From Sphingorhabdus sp. (GTDB lineage Bacteria; Pseudomonadota; Alphaproteobacteria; Sphingomonadales; Sphingomonadaceae), in assembly GCA_015478735.1 (NCBI GenBank), contig JADMKQ010000007.1, positions 1-50,076 on the forward strand: a stretch of DNA of 50,076 bases, given 5' to 3'. The notes below the pieces were generated by a model. That model saw only the letters and a list, made by a program, of their open reading frames with translations, was not told the DNA's origin and searched no databases. The translations under genes and the position numbers were made by a program. Of this stretch, positions 32,490 through 41,931 are shown piece after piece; the first letter of the stretch is position 1, and the number at the start of each line of letters is the position of its first letter.

Positions 32490-33887
32490 CTAACGGGTCT
32501 GGGGCAGCAATCCCAGTTTTTCGCGCATCGTCCACCGCGACAACATCAACAGTGCGACAATGGCTAGTCCGGTTGCTAGTCCGGTCCACACGCCAATGCC
32601 TTCCCAGCCCCGCCAGAAGGCAAGACCTGCACCAACGCCAATGCCGATAAACCAATAGCCCATCAGCGCGAAAACCATCGGCACGGTTGTGTCGTGCAAT
32701 CCGCGCAGCATCCCTGCTGCGACAACTTGCGCGCCATCGGCAATCTGGAATATCGCGGCGATTGCCAGAAAGCTGACTGCCAGAGCCGCGACTTCTTCGC
32801 TGCCTGGTGCCTCCGCATCAATGAAAATCGAAATCAGCACTTCGGGGGCCAGCACCAGCACGACCGCCATCGCCGCCATGAAAGATGTGCCCAAAATGAA
32901 GCTGACCCAACCCGCGCGCTTGATGCCGGCATGGTCGCGCCGTCCATATTGTATGCCAACGCGAACCGTTGCTGCCTGCGCGATACCCATTGGCACCATG
33001 AAAGTCAGCGATGCCAGTTGCAGTGCAATCGCATGAGCCGCCACGGATTCTGCATTGATAAGCCCCATCAGCAAAGCCGCTATTCCAAAGACAGAGCCTT
33101 CCAGTCCCATGGTCACGGCAATAGGCAGGCCAAGCTTCCAAATCATGCGGTAACGCGGCCAATCGCTATAGGAAAAGCGCCCGAACAGGTGATAACGGCG
33201 AAAACGCTTGTGCAACAGAACGACCAGAACCATACCGCCGAACATCAGCACATTGGTCATAACGCTGCCAATGCCTGCGCCAATCACGCCGAAAGCGGGC
33301 ACGCCGAATTTCCCGAAGATCAAAGCATAATTGAACAGGAAATTGGCCAACACCCCGACCACACTGATGACCAGCGCCCAGATCGGCTCTTCAAGCGCAG
33401 ACACAAAATTGCGTAAGATGATGAAGCATAAAAATGGCAGGATCGACCACATATAGGCCGAAATATATAGACCGGCATTGCGCGCCAGATCAGCTTCCTG
33501 GCCGAATGCCAGCAACAGGCTTTCCGTGTTCCACAGCAATAGCCAGAACGGGATGATAACGGTGATCGCTGCCCATATCGCCTGACGGAAAGTCCGGCGA
33601 ACATCGCGCACACTATGGCCCATGCGGCCAATCTCGCTGGCCATCAAAGGCGCGGATGCGGTTATCAGCCCCATGCAGAAAATAGCGCAGCTCATCGCAA
33701 GGTTAAACCCAAGCGTAGCCGCCGCCAGCTCGCGCGGGCCAAGCCAGCCGATCATCATCACATCGGTCGCACCGATCAGCGCCATGGTGAGGTTGGACAG
33801 GATCAACGGCCACGCAAGACGCATCGTCGCGCCGGCTTCAAGGCGCCACGGGTTTGGTGTTGTAACGAGGTGCGCTGCGCTAACCAT
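32490..33887 (-). CDS. MATE-family multidrug/cation antiporter
   Basis: A 465-residue inner-membrane protein with about 12 hydrophobic segments and the two-fold MATE repeat: N-terminal LAWPLILSNLTMALIGATDVMMIGWLGPRELAAATLG and a matching second half beginning WKLGLPIAVTMGLEGSVFGIAALLMGLINAESVAAHAIALQLASL. These proteins export drugs or metabolites in exchange for Na+ or H+. I begin at ATG 33887 and not at the ORF-track TTG 33914; ribosome-site evidence is weak for both. The substrate cannot be told from sequence. Confidence 0.9.
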   Translation of the reverse strand: MVSAAHLVTTPNPWRLEAGATMRLAWPLILSNLTMALIGATDVMMIGWLGPRELAAATLGFNLAMSCAIFCMGLITASAPLMASEIGRMGHSVRDVRRTFRQAIWAAITVIIPFWLLLWNTESLLLAFGQEADLARNAGLYISAYMWSILPFLCFIILRNFVSALEEPIWALVISVVGVLANFLFNYALIFGKFGVPAFGVIGAGIGSVMTNVLMFGGMVLVVLLHKRFRRYHLFGRFSYSDWPRYRMIWKLGLPIAVTMGLEGSVFGIAALLMGLINAESVAAHAIALQLASLTFMVPMGIAQAATVRVGIQYGRRDHAGIKRAGWVSFILGTSFMAAMAVVLVLAPEVLISIFIDAEAPGSEEVAALAVSFLAIAAIFQIADGAQVVAAGMLRGLHDTTVPMVFALMGYWFIGIGVGAGLAFWRGWEGIGVWTGLATGLAIVALLMLSRWTMREKLGLLPQTR

Positions 33888-33979
33888 AGCGCCCGTTAGC
33901 CGAGCCTGAAGCAACGCGCTAGTGAAAGCTGGTTATTACCTGTTGAAACGTGTTTTTCTGTATACCGTCTTCAAGACAG

Positions 33980-34015
33980 CCAACTCCCTCTCCCATTTAA
34001 GGGAGAGGGAGTTGG
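33980..34015. terminator. 15-bp perfect hairpin between MATE and lipoprotein genes
   Basis: CCAACTCCCTCTCCC (33980-33994), loop ATTTAA, GGGAGAGGGAGTTGG (34001-34015). The stem is perfect. No T-run follows, so it is either a terminator of an unusual sort or a dispersed repeat; 'CTCCCTCTCCC..GGGAGAGGGAG' hairpins recur between genes in many proteobacteria. It lies just downstream of the leftward lipoprotein gene. Confidence 0.6.
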
Positions 34016-34037
34016 CCTTAGAAAATCAGGCGTTCAA

Positions 34038-34346
34038 TTAACGCGGATAGCCCGGCAAACCGCGGCAATCTTCATCCAGACGGCCTCTGTCATCATAGCC
34101 GTCACAGCGGTCATCCTTGTCCACGAAATAGCCCGCGGCTGCACCAGCCGCTGCGCCAATAGCAGCACCCGTCAGGGCATCATCGCCGTCACCGGTAACC
34201 GCGCCAATAACACCGCCTGCGGCAGCACCGGCCGCTGCGCCCTCGGCAGCATAATTGCTCGCACAGGCAGTCAGGGACACAGCCGAAAGGGCTGTAACCG
34301 ACAGGATTGAAATCTTTTTCGCTAATGTGTGTCCGATGGGTCGCAT
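34038..34346 (-). CDS. Glycine-zipper lipoprotein
   Basis: A 102-residue small lipoprotein: signal ending SAVSLTAC, then a glycine-zipper repeat (AAEGAAAGAAAGGVIGAVTGDGDDALTGAAIGAAAGAAAGYFVD) and an acidic Asp/Arg tail. Glycine-zipper 2TM-type lipoproteins insert in or under the outer membrane and are linked to envelope integrity; function here is unproven. I start at ATG 34346, since AGGAGA directly abuts the upstream ATG 34352 but is 6 bases from this one. Confidence 0.82.
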   Translation of the reverse strand: MRPIGHTLAKKISILSVTALSAVSLTACASNYAAEGAAAGAAAGGVIGAVTGDGDDALTGAAIGAAAGAAAGYFVDKDDRCDGYDDRGRLDEDCRGLPGYPR

Positions 34347-34622
34347 AACCATTCTCCTGAAATTAACCTGCCCCCGCTCAAGCCATTATAACGCACCAGA
34401 CCCGATCTGGTTCATGAACAAACAGAATTTATCAGATGAACGGCGCCCCTGCTGCGATGACTGATATTATGCAGAATAAGCTGATTCCACCAAAAGCGGC
34501 TCTTTAGCTTGCCGGACCTTTCGCTTTAATATTGAACGATCAAATCAAACCCCCGTCAAAATTGATCCTTGCGGCGCGCCGCTTTGCTCTGCCAATAGGC
34601 GTTCAGGAAAAAGGGGACCAGA

Positions 34623-35978
34623 ATGATATCGACAATCGGACTCATCGGCGGACTGGCGCTGCTCATTTATATGACCGTGAAGGGTGTGAATATCCTGATC
34701 GCCGGGCCGGTTGCCGCCGCGATTGTGGCCGCGACCAGCGGGCTGGCTTGGTTGCCGCCGCTCGCTGCAGAAGGTGCCCCCGATTTCGCCACCGCCTATC
34801 TGGACGGATTTGTAGGCTTTTTCAAAAGCTGGTTTTTCATGTTCCTGCTTGGCGCGATATTCGGTGAAATCATGGGCGCTTCGGGCGCAGCGGCCAGCGT
34901 CGCTCACTGGATTGTCGAGAAAATCGGTATCAAGCATGCGGTGCTTGCCGTGGTCGCAGCCTGTGCGGTTCTGACCTATGGCGGGGTAAGCGTGTTTATC
35001 GTGGCATTCTCTGTCTATTCGCTGGCAGTCCACTTGTTCCGTGAAGCCAATTTGCCGCGCCGTTTCATTCCTGCAGCTCTGGCTTTCGGGTCTGTGACCT
35101 TCACCATGACATCGGCGGGTAGCCCGGAAATCCAGAACCTTATCCCGATGGAGTTTCTTGGAACCACGGCCTATGCCGGTTGGGAGGCCAGTCTTTTTGT
35201 TGCAATTATCATGGCCGTTTCCGGTCATTTCTGGCTGAACTGGATGGTCAAGCGCGCCGTCGCCAACGGGGAAACATTTGTTGGCCGCGAAACCGATGAC
35301 GACAATCAGGACTATGGCCGCCTGCCAGCCCCGATACTATGTTTGCTGCCTCTGGTTACCGTGCTCGGAATCTTCCTGATTTTCCAATATCCGCAGGCGA
35401 TGGGGCCGCTCTCAGCCATTCTTCCCGGTGAATCGCTCGAACAATGGGCGCTTGTAGCTGCCCTGGGTTCCGGAGCCATTGTCGCGCTGGTTGTGGGTTA
35501 TCGGAAGCTGAAAACCATGCCAGAAGCCTTTTCCCGCGGGGCAACCAGCGCGGTGGTGGCCATTACCAATACCTGCGCCGTAGTCGGATTTGGCGCGGTT
35601 GCCCAGCTTTCCCCCGCTTTTCAGGCAGCTTTGGAAATGGTCCAGAACCTGCCCGGTAGTCCGCTCATCGGCGCGGCCATCGCTGTCACCGTTATTGCTG
35701 GCCTGACCGGATCGGCATCGGGCGGACAAACCATCGCCCTGCCCCTGCTCGCACCGCATTATCTTGATATAGGCGCACAGCCGGACGAGCTGCACCGCGT
35801 CGTCGCCATATCTTCTGGCGCGCTCGATAGCTTGCCGCATAATGGCTATGTCGTCACCACCATCCGCGCCGTCTGCGGAGAGACCCATAAGGACGCTTAT
35901 GGTGCCGTCGGCGCGCTGACCGTTATCATACCAACCCTAGGCACTATATTAGTGCTAGGGTTGTTCATGATTTTTTAG
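34623..35978 (+). CDS. GntP-family permease (gluconate/organic acid:H+ symporter)
   Basis: A 451-residue integral membrane protein with about 12 hydrophobic segments. The family signatures are LLIYMTVKGVNILIAGPVAAAIVAATSGL, LGAIFGEIMGASGAAASVA and the C-terminal LTGSASGGQTIALPLLAPHYL with SGALDSLPHNGYVVTTIRAVCGETHKDAY. Members import gluconate and related hydroxy acids; the substrate here is unknown and no catabolic gene is adjacent. GGGGA precedes the start. The last codons overlap a terminator hairpin. Confidence 0.88.
   Translation: MISTIGLIGGLALLIYMTVKGVNILIAGPVAAAIVAATSGLAWLPPLAAEGAPDFATAYLDGFVGFFKSWFFMFLLGAIFGEIMGASGAAASVAHWIVEKIGIKHAVLAVVAACAVLTYGGVSVFIVAFSVYSLAVHLFREANLPRRFIPAALAFGSVTFTMTSAGSPEIQNLIPMEFLGTTAYAGWEASLFVAIIMAVSGHFWLNWMVKRAVANGETFVGRETDDDNQDYGRLPAPILCLLPLVTVLGIFLIFQYPQAMGPLSAILPGESLEQWALVAALGSGAIVALVVGYRKLKTMPEAFSRGATSAVVAITNTCAVVGFGAVAQLSPAFQAALEMVQNLPGSPLIGAAIAVTVIAGLTGSASGGQTIALPLLAPHYLDIGAQPDELHRVVAISSGALDSLPHNGYVVTTIRAVCGETHKDAYGAVGALTVIIPTLGTILVLGLFMIF
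35932..35976 (+). terminator. Terminator hairpin overlapping the end of the GntP gene
   Basis: CAACCCTAGGCACTA and TAGTGCTAGGGTTG form a stem of 14 pairs with one bulged G and a 3-base loop (35932-35963), followed by TTCATGA and TTTTTT (35971-35976). The stem and T-run lie inside the last 15 codons and the stop codon (TAG at 35976-35978). Confidence 0.8.
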
Positions 35979-35990
35979 GATTATGGAGCG

Positions 35991-36596
35991 TTAGTCCGGC
36001 TTTTTAGCCACGCCAACCAGCGCCGGGCGCAATAGCCGGTCTTTGATCACATAACCGGCCTGCATTTCCTGAACAACTGTGCCGGGTTCTTCCGCATCGG
36101 TTGGCACTTCGATCATGGCCTGGTGGTGGTTCGGATCAAGCGGCAAGCCCATAGCAGGAACGCGTTTGATACCGTTTTTTTCGAACACCGTTTCCAGTTC
36201 GCGACCCGTGGCTTCGATACCGCCGATCAGGCCTTGCCACTTTTCTTCATTCTTGATCTCTGTCGGAATGGCAGCCAGCGCCCGTTGCAGATTGTCCGAT
36301 ACGCTCAGCATATCGCGCGCAAATCCGGTCGCGGCATAGGCTCTTGCATCCTGCGCATCTTTCTCAAGTCGGCGGCGGACGTTCTGGGTTTCGGCCTGGG
36401 CATAAAGCACTTGCTGCTTTGCTTCGGCCAATTCGTTTTCAAGGGCTGCGATGCGCTCGTCCTGGGAAGCTTCTCCAGAAGCAGCATCATTGTCCCGTCC
36501 ACCATCTTTAAATGCGTCCGGCACACCTTCCAGCTCCGCTGCTGCGGCTTCGTCCAGCTTGTCATTCTTATTGGTATGGGGCTTTGTATCACTCAT
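35991..36596 (-). CDS. grpE: GrpE, nucleotide exchange factor for DnaK
   Basis: A 201-residue protein: acidic N-terminus, long coiled coil (ERIAALENELAEAKQQVLYAQAETQNVRRRLEKDA, about residues 48-85), and the C-terminal beta head GTVVQEMQAGYVIKDRLLRPALVGVAKKP, the GrpE signature. It releases ADP from DnaK. It starts 20 bases after the hrcA stop, so hrcA-grpE form an operon, while dnaKJ lies 5 kb away. Confidence 0.96.
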   Translation of the reverse strand: MSDTKPHTNKNDKLDEAAAAELEGVPDAFKDGGRDNDAASGEASQDERIAALENELAEAKQQVLYAQAETQNVRRRLEKDAQDARAYAATGFARDMLSVSDNLQRALAAIPTEIKNEEKWQGLIGGIEATGRELETVFEKNGIKRVPAMGLPLDPNHHQAMIEVPTDAEEPGTVVQEMQAGYVIKDRLLRPALVGVAKKPD

Positions 36597-36616
36597 TATT
36601 CTTCACTCGTTTTTCA

Positions 36617-37663
36617 TTATTTGATCAATAGTTTAGATATAGTCTGTGCTGTGAAATCTACCATGGGTACGACTCGAGCATAATTCAAGCGGGTTGGCCC
36701 TATCACACCAACCACACCGACTACCTTTCCATCGCCATCTTTATAAGGAGCCGCTATCACAGATGAGCCGGAAAGGGAGAATAATTTATTCTCCGCTCCG
36801 ATAAAGATTTTCGCCGCATCGGCATCTCTGGCATTATCCAGCAAGCGCGCAATTTCCTGCTTGCCTTCCAGTTCGTCAAGCAACTGCCTTATCCTGTCAA
36901 TGTCGGCAAGCGCGCTATCTTCCAGCAGATTTGCCTGACCGCGCACGATGAGCACCGGCCGTGCGGCGTTATCCTTTGACCAGATAGCAAGGCCGCGCTG
37001 CACCAGATCTTCAGACGCCTTGTCAATCGCCATCCGCCCTGCCTGAACATCCCCGTCAAGCCGCGATAACGCATCGGCCAGCGTCATTCCGCCAAATTGG
37101 GCGGTAAGATAGTTCCCGGCTTCAATCAGCGCGGATTCCGATATACCGAAAGGTAGCTCCAGCACCCGGTTTTCAACAGCGCCATCTTGCCCGACAAGGA
37201 TCGCTAGCCCCTGTCCTTCTGACAGTTTCACAAAACTGAACTGTTTCAGCAAAGGCTCACGCTTAGGCACCATCACCAGCCCGGCACAAGCCGAGAGTCC
37301 GGACAATATGGCCGTGGTTGCGGACAGTGCTTCTTCTATAGGGCCTTGGTCCCTGATCTGCGATTCAATCGCCTCACGCTCTTTTTTCGATGGCTGAGCC
37401 GTTTGCATCATACCATCGACAAACAATCGCAATCCTCGCTCCGTAGGAATCCTGCCCGCACTGGTATGCGGGGCAGCGAGCAAACCGAATTCTTCAAGAT
37501 CCTGCATGACATTGCGGATAGAGGCAGGCGAAAGCTCCAGCCCCGGCGCTTTTGAAATGGTCCGCGATCCGACAGGCGCGCCATTGTCGAGATAGGATTC
37601 CACCACGATCCGGAAAATATCCTGCGCTCGGGTTGTCATTTCGGTGATCGCTGTGGTTGTCAT
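36617..37663 (-). CDS. hrcA: HrcA, heat-inducible transcription repressor
   Basis: A repressor that binds CIRCE elements of groESL in many bacteria. I start at ATG 37663 (348 residues, normal size); the 493-codon ORF track frame runs 145 codons further through the divergent rph gene and is not real. The N-terminal winged helix is TRAQDIFRIVVESYLDNGAPVGSRTISKAPGLELSPASIRNVMQDLEEFGLLAAPHTSAGRIPTERGLRLFVDGMM. The rest is the GAF-like HrcA core with FSVVKLSEGQ-like segments. No CIRCE sequence was found in this window. Confidence 0.96.
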   Translation of the reverse strand: MTTTAITEMTTRAQDIFRIVVESYLDNGAPVGSRTISKAPGLELSPASIRNVMQDLEEFGLLAAPHTSAGRIPTERGLRLFVDGMMQTAQPSKKEREAIESQIRDQGPIEEALSATTAILSGLSACAGLVMVPKREPLLKQFSFVKLSEGQGLAILVGQDGAVENRVLELPFGISESALIEAGNYLTAQFGGMTLADALSRLDGDVQAGRMAIDKASEDLVQRGLAIWSKDNAARPVLIVRGQANLLEDSALADIDRIRQLLDELEGKQEIARLLDNARDADAAKIFIGAENKLFSLSGSSVIAAPYKDGDGKVVGVVGVIGPTRLNYARVVPMVDFTAQTISKLLIK

Positions 37664-37760
37664 GATAGCTAGATAGGCACACTTCTCATTTGATTCCAGC
37701 CTTGCAGAATTAACTGCCTGTTCTAAGACGTAGCGCAAGCCATCCACAGGAGAATCACTT

Positions 37761-38474
37761 ATGCGCCCATCAGGACGTGCGCCAGACGAAATGCGTGCCA
37801 TTACTATTGAAACCGGATTTACAAAGCATGCAGAAGGGTCTTGCCTGATAAGCTTTGGTGACACACGCGTATTATGCACGGCCAGCATTGAAGAACGCAT
37901 TCCGCCATGGCTGCGCGGCAAGGGCGAAGGCTGGGTTACCGGCGAATATTCAATGCTGCCCCGCGCCACCCACACCCGCGGTTCACGCGAAGCCGCGCGC
38001 GGCAAGCAATCCGGCAGAACGCAGGAAATCCAGCGTTTAATTGGTCGTTCTTTGCGCTCCGTCGTTGATCTGAAAAAGCTTGGCGAGCACCAGATCACAC
38101 TGGACTGTGACGTGCTTCAGGCCGATGGCGGTACACGGACAGCGTCGATCAGTGGCGCATGGGTTGCGCTGCGTCTGGCGGTCAATTCTATGTTGGATCA
38201 AAAACTGATCAGCGAAGACCCGATAGAGCAGAAAATTGCAGCGGTTAGTTGCGGTATTTTTGACGGCACGCCGGTGCTCGATCTCGATTATGATGAAGAC
38301 AGCAACGCCGGTGCCGACGCGAATTTCGTATTGACCAGTGACGGCAACATTGCAGAAGCGCAGGCAACAGCCGAAGGTCAGACATTTGATGATGAAGGCC
38401 TGATGCGTCTGATGCGGCTTGCCAAAATCGGTTGCGCCCAGATTTTTGAGGCGCAGGAAAAGGCAGTTTCGTAA
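37761..38474 (+). CDS. rph: RNase PH
   Basis: A 237-residue phosphate-dependent 3'-5' exoribonuclease that trims tRNA 3' ends. Signatures: [89 protein letters not shown] (substrate and phosphate binding) and [23 protein letters not shown]-like sequence. Full length. Divergent from hrcA with a 97-base gap; AGGAGA precedes the ATG. rdgB follows by 9 bases. Confidence 0.97.
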   Translation: MRPSGRAPDEMRAITIETGFTKHAEGSCLISFGDTRVLCTASIEERIPPWLRGKGEGWVTGEYSMLPRATHTRGSREAARGKQSGRTQEIQRLIGRSLRSVVDLKKLGEHQITLDCDVLQADGGTRTASISGAWVALRLAVNSMLDQKLISEDPIEQKIAAVSCGIFDGTPVLDLDYDEDSNAGADANFVLTSDGNIAEAQATAEGQTFDDEGLMRLMRLAKIGCAQIFEAQEKAVS

Positions 38475-38483
38475 GCAGAAAAA

Positions 38484-39116
38484 ATGACCCAGCACCGCAA
38501 ACTCTCTCCCGGCAAGCTTGTCATTGCCAGCCATAACCAGGGCAAGGTGCGCGAAATCCGCGCCTTGCTCGCTCCTTTTGGTATCGAGCCTGTTTCAGCC
38601 GGAGAACTGGGCCTGCCCGAACCGGAAGAAACCGGAACAAGCTTTGCGGAAAATGCGCTGCTCAAAGCACATGCCAGTGCGCAAGGCGCCGATTGCGTGG
38701 CTCTGGCGGATGATAGCGGGCTGTGCGTGACTGCTCTGAACGGTGCGCCGGGGGTCTATACTGCCGACTGGGCAGAGGCGGACATATTCGAAGGCGGGCC
38801 GGGCCGTGACTGGTATATGGCCATGGGCAAGGTTGAAGGAAAGCTGGCGGAGCTGGGACCGGATACTGACCGCAGCGCCCATTTTATTTGCACACTCGCA
38901 CTCGCATGGCCCGATGGCCATACGGAAGTATTTGAGGGACGCGCCAATGGCAATCTGGTATGGCCGCCGCGTGGCACATTGGGCTTTGGCTATGATCCGG
39001 TGTTTCAGCCGGAAGGATTTGAGCAAACTTTCGCGGAACTGGACCCACAGCACAAGCACGAGATGAGCCACCGCGCCGATGCGTTCAACAAACTGGTAAA
39101 AGCCTGTTTTGATTAA
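38484..39116 (+). CDS. rdgB: RdgB/HAM1 XTP/dITP diphosphatase
   Basis: A 210-residue housecleaning enzyme that hydrolyses dITP and XTP. The nucleotide-binding start [25 protein letters not shown], the motif [18 protein letters not shown], the active-site stretch [27 protein letters not shown] and the C-terminal [38 protein letters not shown] are all conserved. It sits between rph and hemW, an order common in alphaproteobacteria. Confidence 0.97.
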   Translation: MTQHRKLSPGKLVIASHNQGKVREIRALLAPFGIEPVSAGELGLPEPEETGTSFAENALLKAHASAQGADCVALADDSGLCVTALNGAPGVYTADWAEADIFEGGPGRDWYMAMGKVEGKLAELGPDTDRSAHFICTLALAWPDGHTEVFEGRANGNLVWPPRGTLGFGYDPVFQPEGFEQTFAELDPQHKHEMSHRADAFNKLVKACFD

Positions 39117-39131
39117 ACCGGACCGTTCATA

Positions 39132-40325
39132 ATGACGCTTCACGCCCCCTCCTCTACAATATCCGCAAAGACTGCGGATGGGCAAGGGCTTGCGCTTTAT
39201 ATCCATTGGCCCTTTTGCATATCCAAATGTCCCTATTGTGACTTTAACAGTCATGTGCGCGAACAGATTGACCATGATGCGTGGCAAGCGGCGCTTCTGG
39301 CAGACATGCGGTATGAGCATCAGGTCTCTCAAAACAGGCGGATAAGCTCGATATTTTTTGGCGGCGGAACACCCTCGCTCATGCCGCCCCGGCTTGTCGC
39401 CAAATTGATAGAGGAAGCCGATGCCCTGTGGGGCCTGGAAGAAAGATGCGAGATCACTCTGGAAGCGAACCCGTCTTCGGTTGAGGCGAGCCGGTTTTCC
39501 GATCTGGCAAGCGCTGGGGTGAACCGTGTTTCATTGGGATTGCAGTCTCTTGATGATCAGACTTTGGATTTTCTGGGCCGGGCGCATGATGTGACAGAAG
39601 GCCTTGCCGCCCTGGACACAGCACAGAAAAACTTTGGCCGCGTCAGCTTTGATCTGATCTATGCCCGCCCCGGCCAATCCCTTGTTGACTGGCAGACGGA
39701 ACTGGGAACTGCGCTGGGCTTTGGCACAACGCACCTATCGCTCTATCAACTGACCATTGAGCCGGGTACACGCTTTGAAACATTGGTGCGCACGGGCGCT
39801 TTGGTTCCTGCCGATGACGATCATTGCGCCGACCTGTTCGAACTGACGCAGCAACTCACCTGCGCCGCCGGTTTGCCCGCGTATGAGATCAGCAATCACG
39901 CCAGGCCCGGTCAGGAAAGTCGCCATAATCTCAGCTATTGGCGCTATGACGATTATATCGGCATTGGCCCCGGCGCGCATGGCAGACGGCTGAACAGCGC
40001 AACCGAGCGGCACAAAAAGCCGGAGAATTTTCTCTCCGCTGTCGAACGCAACGGCAACGGGTTGAAAATCGAGCAAGCCCTGTCCCCGCAAACACGGGCG
40101 ATGGAAGCATTGATGATGGGACTGCGGTTGGCGGAGGGCGTTGATCTTGCGGTTCTGGAGAATAAAACCGGACTGACGTCCACGGACATTATCGATATGC
40201 ACGAGGTTGAAAAACTGTCCAGTGCAGGGTTTATGGAGGCTAGTGCCGCCCGGCTGATGGTTACTATGAAAGGCATGCCGCTGCTCGATGCGATATTGCC
40301 CAAGATAATATCCGACAACCTCTGA
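39132..40325 (+). CDS. hemW: HemW, radical SAM heme chaperone (HemN-like)
   Basis: A 397-residue radical SAM protein. The iron-sulfur motif CxxxCxxC is present as CISKCPYC (Cys29, 33, 36). Also visible are FFGGGTPSLMPP and LEANPSS (SAM-binding) and NRVSLGLQSLDDQTLDFLGRAH. It is shorter than coproporphyrinogen dehydrogenase HemN (about 450) and lacks its N-terminal part, as expected of HemW, which handles heme for respiratory enzymes. It follows rdgB by 15 bases. Confidence 0.93.
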   Translation: MTLHAPSSTISAKTADGQGLALYIHWPFCISKCPYCDFNSHVREQIDHDAWQAALLADMRYEHQVSQNRRISSIFFGGGTPSLMPPRLVAKLIEEADALWGLEERCEITLEANPSSVEASRFSDLASAGVNRVSLGLQSLDDQTLDFLGRAHDVTEGLAALDTAQKNFGRVSFDLIYARPGQSLVDWQTELGTALGFGTTHLSLYQLTIEPGTRFETLVRTGALVPADDDHCADLFELTQQLTCAAGLPAYEISNHARPGQESRHNLSYWRYDDYIGIGPGAHGRRLNSATERHKKPENFLSAVERNGNGLKIEQALSPQTRAMEALMMGLRLAEGVDLAVLENKTGLTSTDIIDMHEVEKLSSAGFMEASAARLMVTMKGMPLLDAILPKIISDNL

Positions 40326-40373
40326 CCATCAGATATTTGGACTTTATCCACAGGCGCTGCTAGATTCTGTGTG

Positions 40374-41279
40374 ATGGAAAGCACCACTGCGCTCATTCAG
40401 GATTTTTCCCGCCATTTGCGCGAAGGACGGCGGCGTTCGCAGCATACGGTGCGGGCCTATATCACCACGGCAGAGCGGTTTTGTGCATTCTTGACGGAGC
40501 ATTTAGGCGGCACTGTCGATAGCGCGCAAATTAAAGCTCTTACGCAAGCCGACATCCGGTCTTATCTCGCCTTTCGCCGCGCGGATGATCTGTCCAATAA
40601 CAGCGCGGCACGGGAATTGTCCGCGATCCGTGCCTTTCTGAAATTTATCAGCGCAGATGACAGCCAGATACCGAAAATCAAGGGACCGAAAGTCACTCGC
40701 GGTGTTCCTCGTCCTGCTGCACCGGACGACATAATCGCGATGGCAAAGGATATATCCCAAGGTGCCAGCGAAGACTGGATTGGCGCGCGCGACTGGGCGG
40801 TTTTAATGCTTCTTTACGGCTCTGGTCTGCGGATCAGCGAAGCGCTGGATCTGACCGCCGATGCGCTGCCCCTGTCTGATACCCTCCGCATAACCGGCAA
40901 GCGCGGCAAGACGCGGATCGTGCCCCTGCTTGCCGAGGTGCGTGAAGCGATTGAGCATTATATCGATCTCTGTCCGCATGTAATGGTGCCGGGAGAATCG
41001 ATATTCCGGGGCAAGCGTGGTGGCCCGTTATCGCCCAACCTGATCAGGCGGGTGGTGCAACAGGCACGAACTAACCTTGGCCTTTCGGACAAGACCACAC
41101 CCCATGCCCTGCGCCACAGCTTTGCCACCCACTTGCTCGCTGGCGGTGCGGATTTGCGCAGTCTTCAGGAATTGCTCGGCCACGCGAGTTTGAGCAGCAC
41201 GCAAGTCTATACAGCCGTCGATGCCGCGCACCTGCTGGATGTTTACCAGAACGCCCATCCGCGCGCGTCAAACTCTTAA
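40374..41279 (+). CDS. xerC: Tyrosine recombinase XerC/XerD
   Basis: A 301-residue chromosome dimer resolution recombinase. The N-terminal SAM-like domain (TTALIQDFSRHLREGRRRSQHTVRAYITTAERFCAFL) binds the core site. The catalytic residues are seen in GSGLRISEAL (Arg), KRGKTRIVPL (Lys), HALRHSFATHLL (His/Arg) and LLGHASLSSTQVYTAVD (His, Tyr). I take ATG 40374 over the preceding GTG. C versus D cannot be settled by eye. The gene ends convergently with the DedA gene, sharing 4 bases. Confidence 0.9.
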   Translation: MESTTALIQDFSRHLREGRRRSQHTVRAYITTAERFCAFLTEHLGGTVDSAQIKALTQADIRSYLAFRRADDLSNNSAARELSAIRAFLKFISADDSQIPKIKGPKVTRGVPRPAAPDDIIAMAKDISQGASEDWIGARDWAVLMLLYGSGLRISEALDLTADALPLSDTLRITGKRGKTRIVPLLAEVREAIEHYIDLCPHVMVPGESIFRGKRGGPLSPNLIRRVVQQARTNLGLSDKTTPHALRHSFATHLLAGGADLRSLQELLGHASLSSTQVYTAVDAAHLLDVYQNAHPRASNS

Positions 41280-41887
41280 TCTTGCTCTTCTTCCTTCGGT
41301 CGCCAGAAAATCACGCGCCAGATATAGATGACGATGGCTATCACGATAACGCCCAGCGACACCGGCCCGACATATTTTTCGATCTCGTCTACATTCTGTT
41401 GCAGTTGATAGCCGGCAAAGACCAGCGCGCTATTCCATACGGATGCACCGGCCAGGGTCGCCAATATGAAACGCTTGTGCGACATCCCGAACAGTCCTGC
41501 CGGAACCGAAATAAGGGTGCGAATATTGGGTACGCAGCGCGCAAAAAAGACGACCCATTCGCCATGATTGTCGAATATCTCGTCAATCCGGTTCACGCTC
41601 TTCACGTCAAGCGTCAGCCAGCGGCCGTGCTTTCGAACAAAGTTGCGAACGTCCTCCTCATCCCATCGGCGCCCGATCATGAACCAGAAATAATTACCGG
41701 CAAGGGAACCGAGCGAACCAACTAGCACCAGAAGCGGCGCAGAAAATCTGCCCTCCCCGACGCTCACACCGCTCAATCCCATGATCAGCTCGGAAGGTAT
41801 CGGAGGAAAGATATTCTCTACAGCCATGAGCAAAGCTATCGCCAGATAGCCACCTTGCTCGATAAAATCAGGAATCCAGTCACTCAT
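41276..41887 (-). CDS. DedA-family membrane protein
   Basis: A 203-residue inner-membrane protein with the DedA/SNARE-associated pattern: AIALLMAVENIFPPIPSELIMGLSGV near the N-terminus, then FGSLAGNYFWFMIGR-type sequence, VVFFARCVPNIRTLISVPAGLFGMSHKRFILATLAGASVWNSALVFAGY and a final membrane helix. DedA proteins translocate lipid carriers such as undecaprenyl phosphate across the membrane; the exact substrate is unknown. I start at ATG 41887 and not at TTG 41896. Confidence 0.9.
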   Translation of the reverse strand: MSDWIPDFIEQGGYLAIALLMAVENIFPPIPSELIMGLSGVSVGEGRFSAPLLVLVGSLGSLAGNYFWFMIGRRWDEEDVRNFVRKHGRWLTLDVKSVNRIDEIFDNHGEWVVFFARCVPNIRTLISVPAGLFGMSHKRFILATLAGASVWNSALVFAGYQLQQNVDEIEKYVGPVSLGVIVIAIVIYIWRVIFWRPKEEEQD

Positions 41888-41931
41888 GGGGAACAAACCA
41901 TTTACTTGTGATCGGGTTCACATATTTATTT

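Noticed and set aside
37664-37760. Possible CIRCE element in the hrcA-rph gap
   Set aside because: No TTAGCACTC/GAGTGCTAA arms are present there or elsewhere in the window.
36617-38098. 493-codon version of HrcA in the ORF track
   Set aside because: The extra 145 codons run antisense through rph and its promoter region; the HrcA family starts at the TRAQDIF motif.
40344-40352. Perfect DnaA box TTATCCACA upstream of the Xer gene
   Set aside because: A single box with no cluster, AT-rich unwinding region or origin-linked genes; expected now and then by chance. A near match at 46243-46251 is also isolated.
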